Source of the DNA: an uncultured Microbacterium sp.
GTDB taxonomy: Bacteria; Actinomycetota; Actinomycetes; Actinomycetales; Microbacteriaceae
Direction: 5' to 3'
NCBI GenBank assembly: GCA_947503655.1
Contig: CANNEP010000001.1
Location: forward strand, 54,235 to 118,234
DNA: 64,000 nucleotides
Within the stretch, counting starts at the first letter, position 1. Every line of letters starts with the position of its first letter. A model generated the notes under the pieces. That model was not told where the DNA came from and searched no databases. It worked only from the letters and a program-made list of their open reading frames with translations. Of this stretch, positions 7,872 through 16,889 are shown one piece after another. A program made the position numbers and the translations under genes.

Positions 7872-9107
7872 TTACGCGCTACGGAATGCGATGACGGCGT
7901 TGTGGCCGCCGAATCCGAACGAGTTGCTGATCGCGAGCTGGTCGCCGGCGCCCAACTCTGCGGGCTTCGGTGTGATCAAGAACGGAACCTCGGGGTCTTG
8001 TTCGTCGACGTTGATCGTCGGCGGAACGGTGCGGTTCTTGAGTGCCAGTACGGTGAACACGGCCTCGAGCGCGCCGGTGCCACCGAGAAGGTGACCGGTG
8101 GCAGCCTTGGTCGCAGCCACCGGAATCTCGCGAATGCGGTCACCGAAGACGGTCTGCAGTGCGACGAACTCGTTGAGGTCTCCCACCGGGGTCGACGTTG
8201 CGTGAGCGTTGATGTGCGTGACATCGTCAGCCGACGCGCCAGCAATTTCGAGCGTCTGACGAACGGCGCGGGCGGCGCCCTTGCCCTCCGGGTCGTTGCC
8301 GGTGATGTGGTACGAGTCTGCCGTTACCGCGCCGCCGACGAGGTAGGCGTAGATCTTCGCGCCACGAGCCTTGGCGTGCTCTTCGGTCTCGAGGATGAGT
8401 GCGGCAGCGCCCTCTCCCATGACGAATCCGTCACGCGAAACCGCGGTCGGGCGCGATGCCGTTGCCGGGTCGTCGTTGCGCTTCGACAGCGCCTGAGCCG
8501 CAGCAAACGAAGCCATCGTGATCGGGTGAATAGCCGATTCGCTACCACCGGCGATAACGATGTCAGCGAGACCCGCCTGCAGGTGGTTGTAAGCGTTGAG
8601 GATCGACTCATTACTTGAGGCACAAGCCGAAACCGCGGTGGATGCGTAGGCGCGAGCCTCAAACTGCAGCGACAGATTGCCGGCAGGGGCGTTGGCCATC
8701 AGCATCGGAACCGTGAGCGGCATAACGCGGCGCGGTCCTTTTTCGCGCAGGGTGTCCCACGCGTCGAGGAGGGTCCAGATGCCGCCGATGCCGGTGGCCC
8801 AGTCGACGCCGAGTCGCTCGGACTCGACTTCGGGGGCGCCAGCGTCAGCCCAGGCTTCACGTGCAGCGACAAGAGCAAACTGGCTGGACGGATCCAAGCG
8901 CTTTGCTTCGTGGCGGGCAAGAACTTCTTCGGGGCGAACGACGGCCTCAGCTGCAAAGTTGACAGGCAACTCGTACTGCTCGACCCAGTCGTGCTCCATG
9001 GTGCGCGCGCCGGAGACACCTGCGAGCAGGTTGCTCCAGTTGTCTTCTGCTGTGCCGCCGATACCCGACGTTGCACCGATGCCCGTGACGACAATGCGCT
9101 TGGTCAT
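7872..9107 (-). CDS. fabF: Beta-ketoacyl-ACP synthase II
   Basis: 411-residue condensing enzyme that extends acyl-ACP with malonyl-ACP. It has the active-site Cys in VSACASSNESI, the first His in NAHATSTPVGD and the second in ATGHLLGGTGALEA, plus the C-terminal NSFGFGGHNA. The start at 9107 gives MTKRIVVTGIGATSGIGG and follows GAGGAGTA; the longer open frame upstream would run into acpP. It is the last gene of the fabD-fabH-acpP-fabF set and is followed directly by a strong terminator. Confidence 0.96.
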   Translation of the reverse strand: MTKRIVVTGIGATSGIGGTAEDNWSNLLAGVSGARTMEHDWVEQYELPVNFAAEAVVRPEEVLARHEAKRLDPSSQFALVAAREAWADAGAPEVESERLGVDWATGIGGIWTLLDAWDTLREKGPRRVMPLTVPMLMANAPAGNLSLQFEARAYASTAVSACASSNESILNAYNHLQAGLADIVIAGGSESAIHPITMASFAAAQALSKRNDDPATASRPTAVSRDGFVMGEGAAALILETEEHAKARGAKIYAYLVGGAVTADSYHITGNDPEGKGAARAVRQTLEIAGASADDVTHINAHATSTPVGDLNEFVALQTVFGDRIREIPVAATKAATGHLLGGTGALEAVFTVLALKNRTVPPTINVDEQDPEVPFLITPKPAELGAGDQLAISNSFGFGGHNAVIAFRSA

Positions 9108-9171
9108 TGATACTCCTCTGTGGTCATAAGCTGGCGTGCCCCGGCAGGTTGCGTGGCACGCCAGCAACGCC

Positions 9172-9420
9172 TTACTCCTGGTTGGAGGCGATGTAGTTGA
9201 CTGCGTCAGCAACCGTCTTGAGGTTCTTGACCTCGTCGTCCGGAATCTTGACGCCGAACTTCTCTTCTGCGTTGACAACGATCGTCATCATCGAGATCGA
9301 GTCGATGTCGAGGTCGTCGGTGAATGACTTCTCAAGAGCGACCTCGCTACCGTCGATGCCGGTCTCGTCGATGATGAGCTCGGTCAGGCCCTCAAGGACC
9401 TCGTCGTTCGTGAATGCCAT
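9172..9420 (-). CDS. acpP: Acyl carrier protein
   Basis: 82-residue acidic carrier of growing acyl chains. The phosphopantetheine attachment Ser lies in DDLDIDSISMM; the canonical DSL is DSI here. Helix pattern and length are those of ACP. GAGGAGAAACACC precedes the ATG. It sits between fabH (48 bases upstream) and fabF, as in other actinobacteria. Confidence 0.96.
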   Translation of the reverse strand: MAFTNDEVLEGLTELIIDETGIDGSEVALEKSFTDDLDIDSISMMTIVVNAEEKFGVKIPDDEVKNLKTVADAVNYIASNQE

Positions 9421-9467
9421 GGTGTTTCTCCTCTGATTAGGTTGGCTGTGAAAAGTCTAGGGGTGCC

Positions 9468-10469
9468 TTACGGCAGGACAACGACCTGCGCGCCGAAAAC
9501 GAGACCAGCGCCGAAGCCGATCTGCAGGGCGAGGCCACCGCTGAGTTCCGGGTGCTCTTCGAGCAGACGGTGTGCGGCAAGCGGAACCGAAGCTGCCGAC
9601 GTGTTGCCTGTGGTCTCGATGTCGCGTGCGATCGCGACGGTCTCCGGCAGCTTCAGCTGCTTGGCGAACTCGTCGATGATGCGCATGTTGGCCTGATGGG
9701 GGATGAATGCCGCGAGGTCTTTCGCGTCGATGCCGGCGACTTCGAGCGCCTTCTTGGCAACCTTGGCCATTTCCCACACTGCCCAGCGGAAGACCGTCTG
9801 GCCCTCCTGGCGCAGCGTCGGCCACTCGGCTTCGCCGTCGCGGTACTCAACGAGCGTGTGGTTCATGCCCACGGCGTCAGCCTTCGAACCGTCGGAGCCC
9901 CACACGGTGGGGGAGATGCCGGGGAAGTCGCTCGGGCCGACAACGGCAGCACCCGCTCCGTCGCCCAGCAGGAACGAGATCGAGCGATCGGTCGGGTCAA
10001 CGATGTCGCTGAGCTTTTCAGCGCCAATGACGACGGCGTACTTCGCCGCACCAGCACGGATGAGGGCATCGGCCTGCGCTACGGCATAGGCGAAGCCCGC
10101 GCACGCAGCGTTGCTGTCATACGCAGCGGCCGGGTTGGCGCCGATGCGATCCGCAACCACAGCAGCCATCGACGGCGTCTGCTGCACGTTGCTGACGGTG
10201 CCGACGATCACTAAGTCAATGTCAGCGGGGTTGACGCCGCTCTTTTCGACAGCTTCACGAGCGGCCTCCGATGCGAGGTCGAGCGCGGAGGTTGTGGCAA
10301 CGGCGCGCGTGCGCGTGATGATGCCAGTGCGCTGGCGGATCCACTCGTCGCTCGAGTCGATCGGGCCGATCAGGTCGTCGTTGGGAACAGCGACCTCGCC
10401 ACGGGCCGCGCCATATGCGTAGATTCGAGTGAATTCGGGGCCCTTGGCCTGGTTCAAGGTCACAGTCAT
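9468..10469 (-). CDS. fabH: Beta-ketoacyl-ACP synthase III
   Basis: Starts fatty-acid chains by condensing acyl-CoA with malonyl-ACP. The 333-residue protein has the active-site Cys in DSNAACAGFAYAV, the His in FIPHQANMRIID and the Asn in ETTGNTSAASVP. Its ATG overlaps the fabD stop by four bases, so translation is likely coupled. Actinobacterial FabH usually prefers branched or short acyl-CoA primers, though substrate choice cannot be read here. Confidence 0.96.
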   Translation of the reverse strand: MTVTLNQAKGPEFTRIYAYGAARGEVAVPNDDLIGPIDSSDEWIRQRTGIITRTRAVATTSALDLASEAAREAVEKSGVNPADIDLVIVGTVSNVQQTPSMAAVVADRIGANPAAAYDSNAACAGFAYAVAQADALIRAGAAKYAVVIGAEKLSDIVDPTDRSISFLLGDGAGAAVVGPSDFPGISPTVWGSDGSKADAVGMNHTLVEYRDGEAEWPTLRQEGQTVFRWAVWEMAKVAKKALEVAGIDAKDLAAFIPHQANMRIIDEFAKQLKLPETVAIARDIETTGNTSAASVPLAAHRLLEEHPELSGGLALQIGFGAGLVFGAQVVVLP

Positions 10470-11386
10470 GCGGCCACTCCATTCAGCAGCGCAACCGCTG
10501 CTTCGAGATCTTCAGGGGTCTTCACGGCGACCGTGGGCGTGCCCTTGAGGCCGCGCTTGGCGAGGCCGACGAGCGCACCAGCCGGGCTGAGCTCGACGAG
10601 TCCGGTGATGCCGTTGTCGGCGAAGGACTGCATGCATAGGTCCCAACGCACGGGCGACGATACCTGGCCGACGAGAAGATCAAGGGCGCGCTGGCCATCT
10701 GCGACGACGGAACCATCGCTGTTGGTCCAGAGGCTCGTTGCGGGAGCCTGGGCACCGGTTACGGTTGCGACAGCGCCGCGCAGTGCCTCGACAGCCGAGC
10801 CCATGTAACGCGTGTGGAAAGCGCCAGCGACCTGAAGCGGAATGACGCGCGCACCACGCGGCGAGTTTTCAGCGAGCTGCGCGAGAGCATCGAGGGCGCC
10901 GGCGGCAACGATCTGGCCGCCGCCGTTGAAGTTCGCGGGCTGCAGGCCGTGCTCGGCGATCGCGGCGAGAACGTCTGCCTCGACGCCGCCGACGACGGCG
11001 CTCATGCCGGTTGCGGCTTCGGTCGCTGCCTGTGCCATGGCACGGCCACGCTCGCCGACGAGGTACATCGCGGTCTCGTCGCTCACGACACCGGTTGCGG
11101 CGATGGCGGCAAGCTCGCCGACCGAGTGGCCAGCAACGCCACCAGCGCGGCCAGCCGCCTCGCCGAGTGCGTGCCACGTCAGCAGCGATGCTGCGACGAT
11201 GAGGGGCTGAGCGATCTGCGTGTCACGAATCGTGTCGGCGTCAGAAACGGTGCCGTGGGTGATCAGGTCAACCTTCGCGGCGTCCGAGTACGCTTCGAGC
11301 CGATCGCGGGCTCCGTCGAGCTCGAGCCAAGGCGACAGAAAACCGGGAGTTTGAGACCCCTGGCCGGGGCATGCAACAACGATCAC
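10466..11386 (-). CDS. fabD: Malonyl-CoA:ACP transacylase
   Basis: Loads malonyl groups onto ACP. The 306-residue protein starts VVACPGQGSQTPGF and has the nucleophile motif GHSVGELAA, with the catalytic His in AGAFHTRYM. The start codon is GTG at 11384-11386. It lies 85 bases after the fasR stop; that gap could hold an internal promoter. Confidence 0.95.
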   Translation of the reverse strand: MIVVACPGQGSQTPGFLSPWLELDGARDRLEAYSDAAKVDLITHGTVSDADTIRDTQIAQPLIVAASLLTWHALGEAAGRAGGVAGHSVGELAAIAATGVVSDETAMYLVGERGRAMAQAATEAATGMSAVVGGVEADVLAAIAEHGLQPANFNGGGQIVAAGALDALAQLAENSPRGARVIPLQVAGAFHTRYMGSAVEALRGAVATVTGAQAPATSLWTNSDGSVVADGQRALDLLVGQVSSPVRWDLCMQSFADNGITGLVELSPAGALVGLAKRGLKGTPTVAVKTPEDLEAAVALLNGVAA

Positions 11387-11471
11387 TTGTCTATCTTGCC
11401 AATCTCATCGGGTCTGCGCTGGGGGTTCCCACACATAAATGCCGAAAAGCTTTGTGCCTACTCGACAGGAA

Positions 11472-12692
11472 TTACGGTGTTCGGCGTGTCGGACGACGAC
11501 GCAGCAACTCAGTGGCGCCGATGGAACCAAGAATCAGGGCCGTTTGCAAAATGAGGGCTTCGCGGGGGCCGGTGGCGTCCCACCCGATCACTTCGCTGAC
11601 GCGCTTGAGGCGATAGCGCACCGTGTTGGGGTGCACGAACAGCTCGCGCGCGGTGGCTTCGAGGGAGCGCCCGTTGTCGAGGTAGCTCCACAGCGTGGTC
11701 ACCAAATCGGCCGAGTGCGCCTGCAAAGGACGGTAGATGCGGTCGATGAGGGTTTGCTTGGCGAACGGGTCTCCGGCGAGGGCGCGTTCGGGCAGAAGGT
11801 CATCGGCCTCGACCGGTCGCGGGGCGTGACGCCAGCCGCGGGCAACGGCAAAGCCGGCGAGGGCCGCGCGCGCACTCTGGCTCGCGTCGACGAGCGCGGC
11901 AACGGTCGGGCCGAGAACGAGGTACCCGGGGCCGAAGTGCGGCTCGAGATGGCCGGCGATTTCAATGAAGGGGATGTCTGGGGTGTCTTCGCTGCGCGTG
12001 GAGGTGACGGCGCGGCCGATGACGAGCACGAGACGCGAACCCTGCACACCGATGAGAACGTCGATGCCGAGCTTGCGAGCCGCGCGGCGAAACTGGTCTA
12101 CGTCAAACTGCTGCGGCGTGGTTCCGACCAGCACGCATACTTCACCGTGACCGTGCCAGCCGAGTGCGGCGATGCGGCTGGGAAGTTCTTCGTCGGCTTC
12201 GCCGGTGAGGATCGAGTCAACGACGAGGGCTTCGAGGCGCGCGTCCCACAGGCCGCGAGCCTCGGCGGCGCGAGCGTACACGTCGGCCGAGGCGAACGCG
12301 ACGTCGCGGGAGTATTCGAGGATTGCCTGGCGCAGGCTTTCGCTGCGGCCGGCGACGCGCTCTTCGGTCACCGAAACGGTGACCCGGATGAGCTGCAGGG
12401 TCTGTTGCAGGCTGACGCTGCGCAACAGCTCACGAGGAGCGGCAGCGAAGATGTCAGCTGCAATCCAGGGTGTCGACGTGGGATCGTCGAACCACTGGAT
12501 GAATGAAGTGATGCCAGCCTGGGCGACCAGGCCAACCGCCGACCGGCGGGCCGGCGGCATTTCGGCGTACCACGGGAGGGACTCCTCCAAGCGCGTCAGT
12601 GTTGCTGTTGCCAGGTCGCCAGAAATCTTGCGCAACCAGGCCAGGGTTTCTGCCTTGCTTTGGGGCGCAGCCCCTCCCGTAGTCGATGCCAT
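11472..12692 (-). CDS. fasR: PucR/CdaR-type transcriptional regulator, FasR-like
   Basis: 406-residue DNA-binding protein. The C-terminus has the PucR-type helix-turn-helix (LEATARELFVHPNTVRYRLKRVSEVIG), preceded by a long sensor region. In Streptomyces coelicolor the PucR-like FasR next to fabD activates fatty-acid synthesis genes; the same place here, directly before fabD, is the basis of the name. The start ATG at 12690-12692 lies two bases past the aceE stop, so it is probably translated from an aceE-fasR message. Start and domain are clear; the regulatory target is inferred from context. Confidence 0.85.
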   Translation of the reverse strand: MASTTGGAAPQSKAETLAWLRKISGDLATATLTRLEESLPWYAEMPPARRSAVGLVAQAGITSFIQWFDDPTSTPWIAADIFAAAPRELLRSVSLQQTLQLIRVTVSVTEERVAGRSESLRQAILEYSRDVAFASADVYARAAEARGLWDARLEALVVDSILTGEADEELPSRIAALGWHGHGEVCVLVGTTPQQFDVDQFRRAARKLGIDVLIGVQGSRLVLVIGRAVTSTRSEDTPDIPFIEIAGHLEPHFGPGYLVLGPTVAALVDASQSARAALAGFAVARGWRHAPRPVEADDLLPERALAGDPFAKQTLIDRIYRPLQAHSADLVTTLWSYLDNGRSLEATARELFVHPNTVRYRLKRVSEVIGWDATGPREALILQTALILGSIGATELLRRRPTRRTP

Positions 12693-12694
12693 GC

Positions 12695-15421
12695 TTAGCT
12701 CTCGCCGCCTGCGTTGCCGCTGGTTCCGGCGTTCACGTTCAGCAGGTCGTACTTGTCGATTGCCTGCTTCGCGAGCGAACGGTCAACGACGCCGTCTTCG
12801 GCGAGAGAGAGGAGCGTGCGAACCACGATCGAGGGGCCGTCGATCTTGAAGAAGCGACGAGCCGCAGCGCGCGTGTCGGAGAAGCCGAAGCCGTCAGCAC
12901 CGAGCGATGCGAAGCGGTTCGGAACCCACTGGCGAATCTGGTCTTGCACGGCGTGCATGTAGTCGCTGACAGCCGTGACGGGACCTTCGGCACCGCGGAG
13001 CTTCTCGGTGATGTACGCGGTGCGCGGCTCTTCGTCGGGGTGGAGGAAGTTGTGCTCGTCGGCGGTGAGGCCGTCCTTGCGCAGCTCGTTCCAGCTCGTG
13101 ACCGACCAAATGTCAGCCACAACACCCCAGTCGTCCTTCAGTAGCTGCTGAGCTTCGTAAGCCCAGCCCAGGCCAACGCCGGATGCGAGGATCTGAGCGC
13201 GCGGGCCCTCACCCTCACCGGTTGAGACCTTGTGGATGCCCTTGACGATGCCCTCGACGTCTACGTTCTCCGGCTCAGCGGGCTGAACGATCGGCTCGTT
13301 GTAAAGGGTGATGTAGTACATCACGTCAGGGTTCGGGTGGTTGCCACCGTACATCTGGTCAAGACCAGCCTGAACGATGTGCGCGAGCTCGTAGCCGTAT
13401 GCCGGGTCGTACGAAACCGTTGCCGGGTTCGTCGATGCGAGCAGGTGCGAGTGGCCGTCAGCGTGCTGCAGACCCTCACCGGTCAGCGTCGTGCGACCGG
13501 CGGTCGCACCCATCACGAAACCGCGTGCCATCTGGTCACCGGCAGCCCACTGCGCGTCACCGGTGCGCTGGAAGCCGAACATCGAGTAGAAGACGTAAAC
13601 CGGAATCAGTGGCTCGCCGTGCGTCGAGTACGAGGTTCCGAGTCCGGTGAACGCCGCAACGGCGCCAGCCTCGTTGATACCCACGTGAACGATCTGACCC
13701 TGCGGGCTCTCCTTGTACGCAAGGAGCAGTTCGCGGTCGACCGACGTGTAGTTCTGGCCGTGCGGGTTATAGATCTTGGCGGTGGGGAAGTAGGCGTCCA
13801 TACCGAAGGTACGGGCCTCGTCCGGGATGATCGGAACGATGCGCTTACCGATTTCCTTGTCGCGCAGCATATCCTTGAGCAGACGCGCAAAGGCCATCGT
13901 GGTGGCAACTTCTTGCGTGCCCGAGCCCTTCTTGACCTGCTTGTACATGTCGTCGCCCGGCAGGTTCAGGCCCACGTGCGTCGTGCGACGCTCGGGTAGG
14001 AAGCCGCCGAGAGCCTTGCGGCGCTCGAGCATGTACTGGATCGTCTCGTCACCGGTACCGGGGTTGTAGTACGGCGGCTGGTACGGGTTCTCTTCGAGCT
14101 GTGCATCGGTAATCGGGATGTGCAGTTCGTCGCGGAAGCCCTTGAGATCTTCCAGCGTCATCTTCTTCATCTGGTGGGTCGCGTTGCGGCCCTCGAAGTG
14201 CGAACCGAGACCGTAGCCCTTAACCGTCTTCGCAAGGATGACCGTCGGCTGACCCTTGTGAGCCATTGCAGCCTTGTAGGCGGCGTAGACCTTGCGGTAG
14301 TCGTGGCCACCGCGCTTGAGGCCCCAGATCTGGTCGTCGGTGTAGTCCTTGACCATCGCGGCGGTGCGCTCGTCGCGACCGAAGAAGTGCTCGCGCACGA
14401 AGGCGCCCGACTCTGCCTTGTAGGTCTGGTAGTCACCGTCGGGGGTGACGTTCATGAGGTTGAGCAGCGCGCCGTCGGTGTCGACGTCGAGCAGCGAGTC
14501 CCACTCGCGGCCCCAGACGACCTTGATGACGTTCCAGCCCGCGCCACGGAAGAAGCTCTCGAGCTCCTGGATGATCTTGCCGTTGCCGCGCACTGGGCCG
14601 TCAAGACGCTGCAGGTTGCAGTTAACGACGAACGTGAGGTTGTCGAGACCTTCGTTGGCAGCAACCTGAAGCTGACCGCGCGATTCGACCTCGTCCATTT
14701 CGCCATCGCCGAGGAAGGCCCACACGTGCGAGTCGCTGGCGTCCTTGATGCCGCGGTTCGTGAGGTACTTGTTCGTCATGGCCTGGTAGATCGCGTTGAT
14801 CGGGCCGAGACCCATCGACACGGTCGGGAACTGCCAGTAGTCCGGCATCAGACGCGGGTGCGGGTACGACGGCAGCGCGTTGGGGGCGGCCGACTTCTCC
14901 TGACGGAACCCGTCGAGCTGCGCCTCTGAGAGACGACCCTCGAGGAACGAGCGGGCGTAGATACCGGGGGAGGCGTGACCCTGAATGAAGATCTGGTCGC
15001 CACCCGACGGGTGGTCTTGGCCACGGAAGAAGTGGTTGAAACCAACTTCGTACAGCGACGCGCTCGATGCATAGGTGGAGATATGGCCACCAACACCGAT
15101 GCCCGGGCGCTGTGCGCGGTGCACCGTCAGCGCAGCGTTCCAGCGGGTCCAGGCGCGGTAGCGGCGCTCAACTTCTTCTTCACCGGGGAACTCAGGTTCG
15201 TTCTCCGATGCGATCGTGTTGATGTAGTCGGTCGTCGGAACCATGGGCACACCAAGGTGCAGTTCTCGCGACTTCGACAGCAGGCTGAGCATGATCTCGC
15301 GACCACGCTGCGGACCCTTAGCGTCGACGAGCTGGTTGAGGGACTCTTGCCACTCACCCGTCTCCTCAGGATCGCTGTCGAGGGGTTCTTGGGAGTACGG
15401 ATCCTGGTCGTGAACAGTCAC
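12695..15421 (-). CDS. aceE: Pyruvate dehydrogenase E1 component, homodimeric type
   Basis: 908-residue thiamine-diphosphate enzyme that decarboxylates pyruvate in the pyruvate dehydrogenase complex. The ThDP motif is [12 protein letters not shown] ending in [14 protein letters not shown]. The remaining E1 blocks, such as [11 protein letters not shown] and the C-terminal [18 protein letters not shown], are intact. The GTG start at 15419-15421 follows GAAAGG. Upstream, 291 bases separate it from tRNA-Val and must contain the promoter of the aceE-fasR-fab run. E2 and E3 are not in the window. Confidence 0.96.
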   Translation of the reverse strand: MTVHDQDPYSQEPLDSDPEETGEWQESLNQLVDAKGPQRGREIMLSLLSKSRELHLGVPMVPTTDYINTIASENEPEFPGEEEVERRYRAWTRWNAALTVHRAQRPGIGVGGHISTYASSASLYEVGFNHFFRGQDHPSGGDQIFIQGHASPGIYARSFLEGRLSEAQLDGFRQEKSAAPNALPSYPHPRLMPDYWQFPTVSMGLGPINAIYQAMTNKYLTNRGIKDASDSHVWAFLGDGEMDEVESRGQLQVAANEGLDNLTFVVNCNLQRLDGPVRGNGKIIQELESFFRGAGWNVIKVVWGREWDSLLDVDTDGALLNLMNVTPDGDYQTYKAESGAFVREHFFGRDERTAAMVKDYTDDQIWGLKRGGHDYRKVYAAYKAAMAHKGQPTVILAKTVKGYGLGSHFEGRNATHQMKKMTLEDLKGFRDELHIPITDAQLEENPYQPPYYNPGTGDETIQYMLERRKALGGFLPERRTTHVGLNLPGDDMYKQVKKGSGTQEVATTMAFARLLKDMLRDKEIGKRIVPIIPDEARTFGMDAYFPTAKIYNPHGQNYTSVDRELLLAYKESPQGQIVHVGINEAGAVAAFTGLGTSYSTHGEPLIPVYVFYSMFGFQRTGDAQWAAGDQMARGFVMGATAGRTTLTGEGLQHADGHSHLLASTNPATVSYDPAYGYELAHIVQAGLDQMYGGNHPNPDVMYYITLYNEPIVQPAEPENVDVEGIVKGIHKVSTGEGEGPRAQILASGVGLGWAYEAQQLLKDDWGVVADIWSVTSWNELRKDGLTADEHNFLHPDEEPRTAYITEKLRGAEGPVTAVSDYMHAVQDQIRQWVPNRFASLGADGFGFSDTRAAARRFFKIDGPSIVVRTLLSLAEDGVVDRSLAKQAIDKYDLLNVNAGTSGNAGGES

Positions 15422-15712
15422 CGGGCGACCTTTCGTCGTTCTGGCAGATCATGCCAAGGGCATCGGTTCGACGCGCGGGGGGCTTTGTCGGCACCACACA
15501 ACACGCGTAGTCCACAGCCTACTCATAAATGGGGGTGTACGGGCAGGATCGGACATCGGTTTTATTGTCTTAGTTCGTCGCACGGGCGTGTTTGGCTGAT
15601 CATGGGGGATTTGTGACGCCGTAATGGAACCATCGTGCGGGTTTGATGCGAGGTTTTGCGTTGCCGATGGTGCAGAGCACGCGATTTCACCCGCTAGGAT
15701 GGAATGACACCA

Positions 15713-15788
15713 GGGCCTTTAGCTCAGCTGGTAGAGCGCCACGTTTACACCGTGGATGTCGTCGGTTCGATCCCGGCAGGGCCCACCA
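15713..15788 (+). tRNA. tRNA-Val (anticodon TAC), prophage attachment site
   Basis: Complete cloverleaf: acceptor GGGCCTT pairs with AGGGCCC, anticodon loop TTTACAC, T-loop TTCGATC, and CCA encoded at 15786-15788. Its 3' half (15748-15788) is attL of the prophage, so the functional tRNA is now partly phage-derived. The sequence is intact, and integration therefore does not destroy the gene. Confidence 0.96.
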
Positions 15789-16044
15789 AGGGAGTCCCGT
15801 CATCGTGCGGGACTCTTCCTGTTTCTAGCCATTCAAACGGTACGCCCGTCGCGAGTGCCCAGAGTCGCATGTTTGCGCGGCTCGGCACGCGGTGTCCGTT
15901 CTCTGCCGCTGAGATAGTGCCACGCGCCATTGACGTGCGCTCGGCAAACTCGCGCTGCTCGTAGCCGGCGCTCTCGCGCGCCTTCCGCAAACGGTCTGCA
16001 ATCGTCCACACCGGAATGCGCCCCGGCTCTAGTTGCATGCTCAT
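15745..16044 (-). CDS. Prophage immunity repressor, XRE type, with attL inside its 3' end
   Basis: 99-residue helix-turn-helix protein (IADRLRKARESAGYEQREFAERTSMARGTI region, roughly residues 14-45), the expected lysogeny repressor. It is divergent from the early genes across an operator-like region. Its last 13 codons (VGPAGIEPTTSTV) are read from the antisense strand of tRNA-Val, and its TAA stop overlaps the tRNA anticodon. In the circular phage the frame would instead run on into phage DNA now at attR, adding 17 residues (KARRLAPIISLTAARVA). I chose the ATG at 16042-16044; a GTG at 16066-16068 would add eight residues. See findings for the switch model. Confidence 0.85.
   Translation of the reverse strand: MSMQLEPGRIPVWTIADRLRKARESAGYEQREFAERTSMARGTISAAENGHRVPSRANMRLWALATGVPFEWLETGRVPHDDGTPLVGPAGIEPTTSTV
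15748..15788 (+). other. attL
   Basis: 41 bp running from the anticodon stem to CCA of tRNA-Val, repeated at 31392-31432 with two differences. The identical blocks are CACCGTGGATGTC, TCGGTTCGATCCCGG and AGGGCCCACCA. The two differing bases (15761 G, 15777 C) pair with each other in the T-stem. Confidence 0.92.
15792..15815 (+). terminator. Phage-borne terminator for tRNA-Val
   Basis: Eight-base stem GAGTCCCG / CGGGACTC with an eight-base loop, followed by TTCCTGTTT, starting four bases past the tRNA. It lies within, and antisense to, the repressor coding region. It would replace the host terminator that integration moved to 31438. Confidence 0.6.
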
Positions 16045-16128
16045 GTGTCCCACGTTAGACCAAGACACGCAAAAGAATCTAGCGACTCAGGTTAGACACA
16101 GGAACATTTTCGTGTCAGAGTTAGACCT
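16045..16128. promoter_or_regulatory. Divergent promoter and operator region of the prophage switch
   Basis: Three direct copies of GTTAGAC lie at 16054, 16091 and 16120. Inverted GTGTC/GACAC pairs lie at 16045-16049 with 16064-16068, and at 16095-16099 with 16112-16116. Placement between the leftward repressor and the rightward early genes makes these the likely repressor-binding sites. Confidence 0.6.
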
Positions 16129-16311
16129 ATGTTCAATCCTGATCTTCTGACTAGCCGCGATGTCGCGGCACGTCTGCGCACGAACACGCGTCAGGTAGCG
16201 CGCCTCGTGCAGTCAGGCCGGCTTGCACCCTATGCGAAAGCCCCCGGCGCGCGTGGTGCATATTTGTTCACCGTCGAGGCGGTATCCGCGCTGGAGGATG
16301 AACTCTCATGA
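16129..16311 (+). CDS. Helix-turn-helix protein, Xis/Cro-like
   Basis: 60-residue protein with a MerR/excisionase-type winged helix: LLTSRDVAARLRTNTRQVARLVQSGRL, then RGAYLFTVEAVSALE. As the first rightward gene after the operator region it may act as excisionase or as an early anti-repressor. There is no clear Shine-Dalgarno sequence, so a leaderless message is possible. Its last four bases overlap the next gene (ATGA). Confidence 0.75.
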   Translation: MFNPDLLTSRDVAARLRTNTRQVARLVQSGRLAPYAKAPGARGAYLFTVEAVSALEDELS

Positions 16312-16889
16312 GCGTTGAAGCTCTGTCGATCGCGCTGCATCACTCGAAGGCGACGGGCGCAGCAAAGCTCGTTCTCATCGGGATCGCGAACCATGACGGC
16401 GACGGAGGCGCGTGGCCAAGCGTGGCGACACTCGCGAAGTACGCCGGCGTGACATCCCGCAACGTGCAGAAGGCGATCGACAAGCTGACCGAGCTGGGGG
16501 AGATTCAGCGCTTCATCCAGAGCGGTGGCGATCACCGCGTGCCCGACCATCGTCGCCCGAATCGGTACACGTTCATGCTTGAGTGCCCGACCTGGTGTGA
16601 CCGATCGAGCCAGCATCGTGATCGCAATCGTCCAACCGAACTGGCGTTATCCACAGGGGTGTCGGCAGCGACACCCGGTGTCGGTAGCGACAGGGGAGGG
16701 GTGTCGGTAGCGACACCCAAACCATCCCTTAACCATCCCAATCCAAGACTTAAAAAAGAACCTTCTGTCAGTAACGTGCGCGCGAGCGCACGCGCAACAG
16801 CGATCTGCGGCGATCCAGTCAACGAGTTTGGAACCTGCCTCTACGCGTGCTCGACAGAATTCAAGATGCGACAGGAGCAGAACCAATGA
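16308..16889 (+). CDS. Helix-turn-helix replication-type protein
   Basis: 193 residues. The N-terminal winged helix (GAAKLVLIGIANHDGDGGAWPSVATLAKYAGVTSRNVQKAIDKLTELGEI) is the form found in phage replication initiators and DnaD-like proteins. It is followed by NRYTFML and a Ser/Thr/Pro/Gly-rich linker encoded by three near-identical 18-bp palindromes (16658-16717). Such repeats inside an initiator gene often mark the replication origin, as in lambda O. The C-terminal 50 residues match nothing I recognise. A role in replication is inferred. Confidence 0.7.
   Translation: MSVEALSIALHHSKATGAAKLVLIGIANHDGDGGAWPSVATLAKYAGVTSRNVQKAIDKLTELGEIQRFIQSGGDHRVPDHRRPNRYTFMLECPTWCDRSSQHRDRNRPTELALSTGVSAATPGVGSDRGGVSVATPKPSLNHPNPRLKKEPSVSNVRASARATAICGDPVNEFGTCLYACSTEFKMRQEQNQ
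16658..16717. repeat. Three 18-bp palindromic iterons, putative phage origin
   Basis: Copies at 16658-16675, 16677-16694 and 16700-16717, based on GGTGTCGGTAGCGACACC. Copies 1 and 3 are complete palindromes and copy 2 differs in its last bases. They code for repeated GVSVATP-like stretches of the overlapping protein. Their GTGTC/GACAC arms resemble those of the repressor operator region. Confidence 0.7.

Noticed and set aside
11439-12506. 355-residue plus-strand frame opposite fasR
   Set aside because: Shadow of fasR; no protein-like motifs and no ribosome site.
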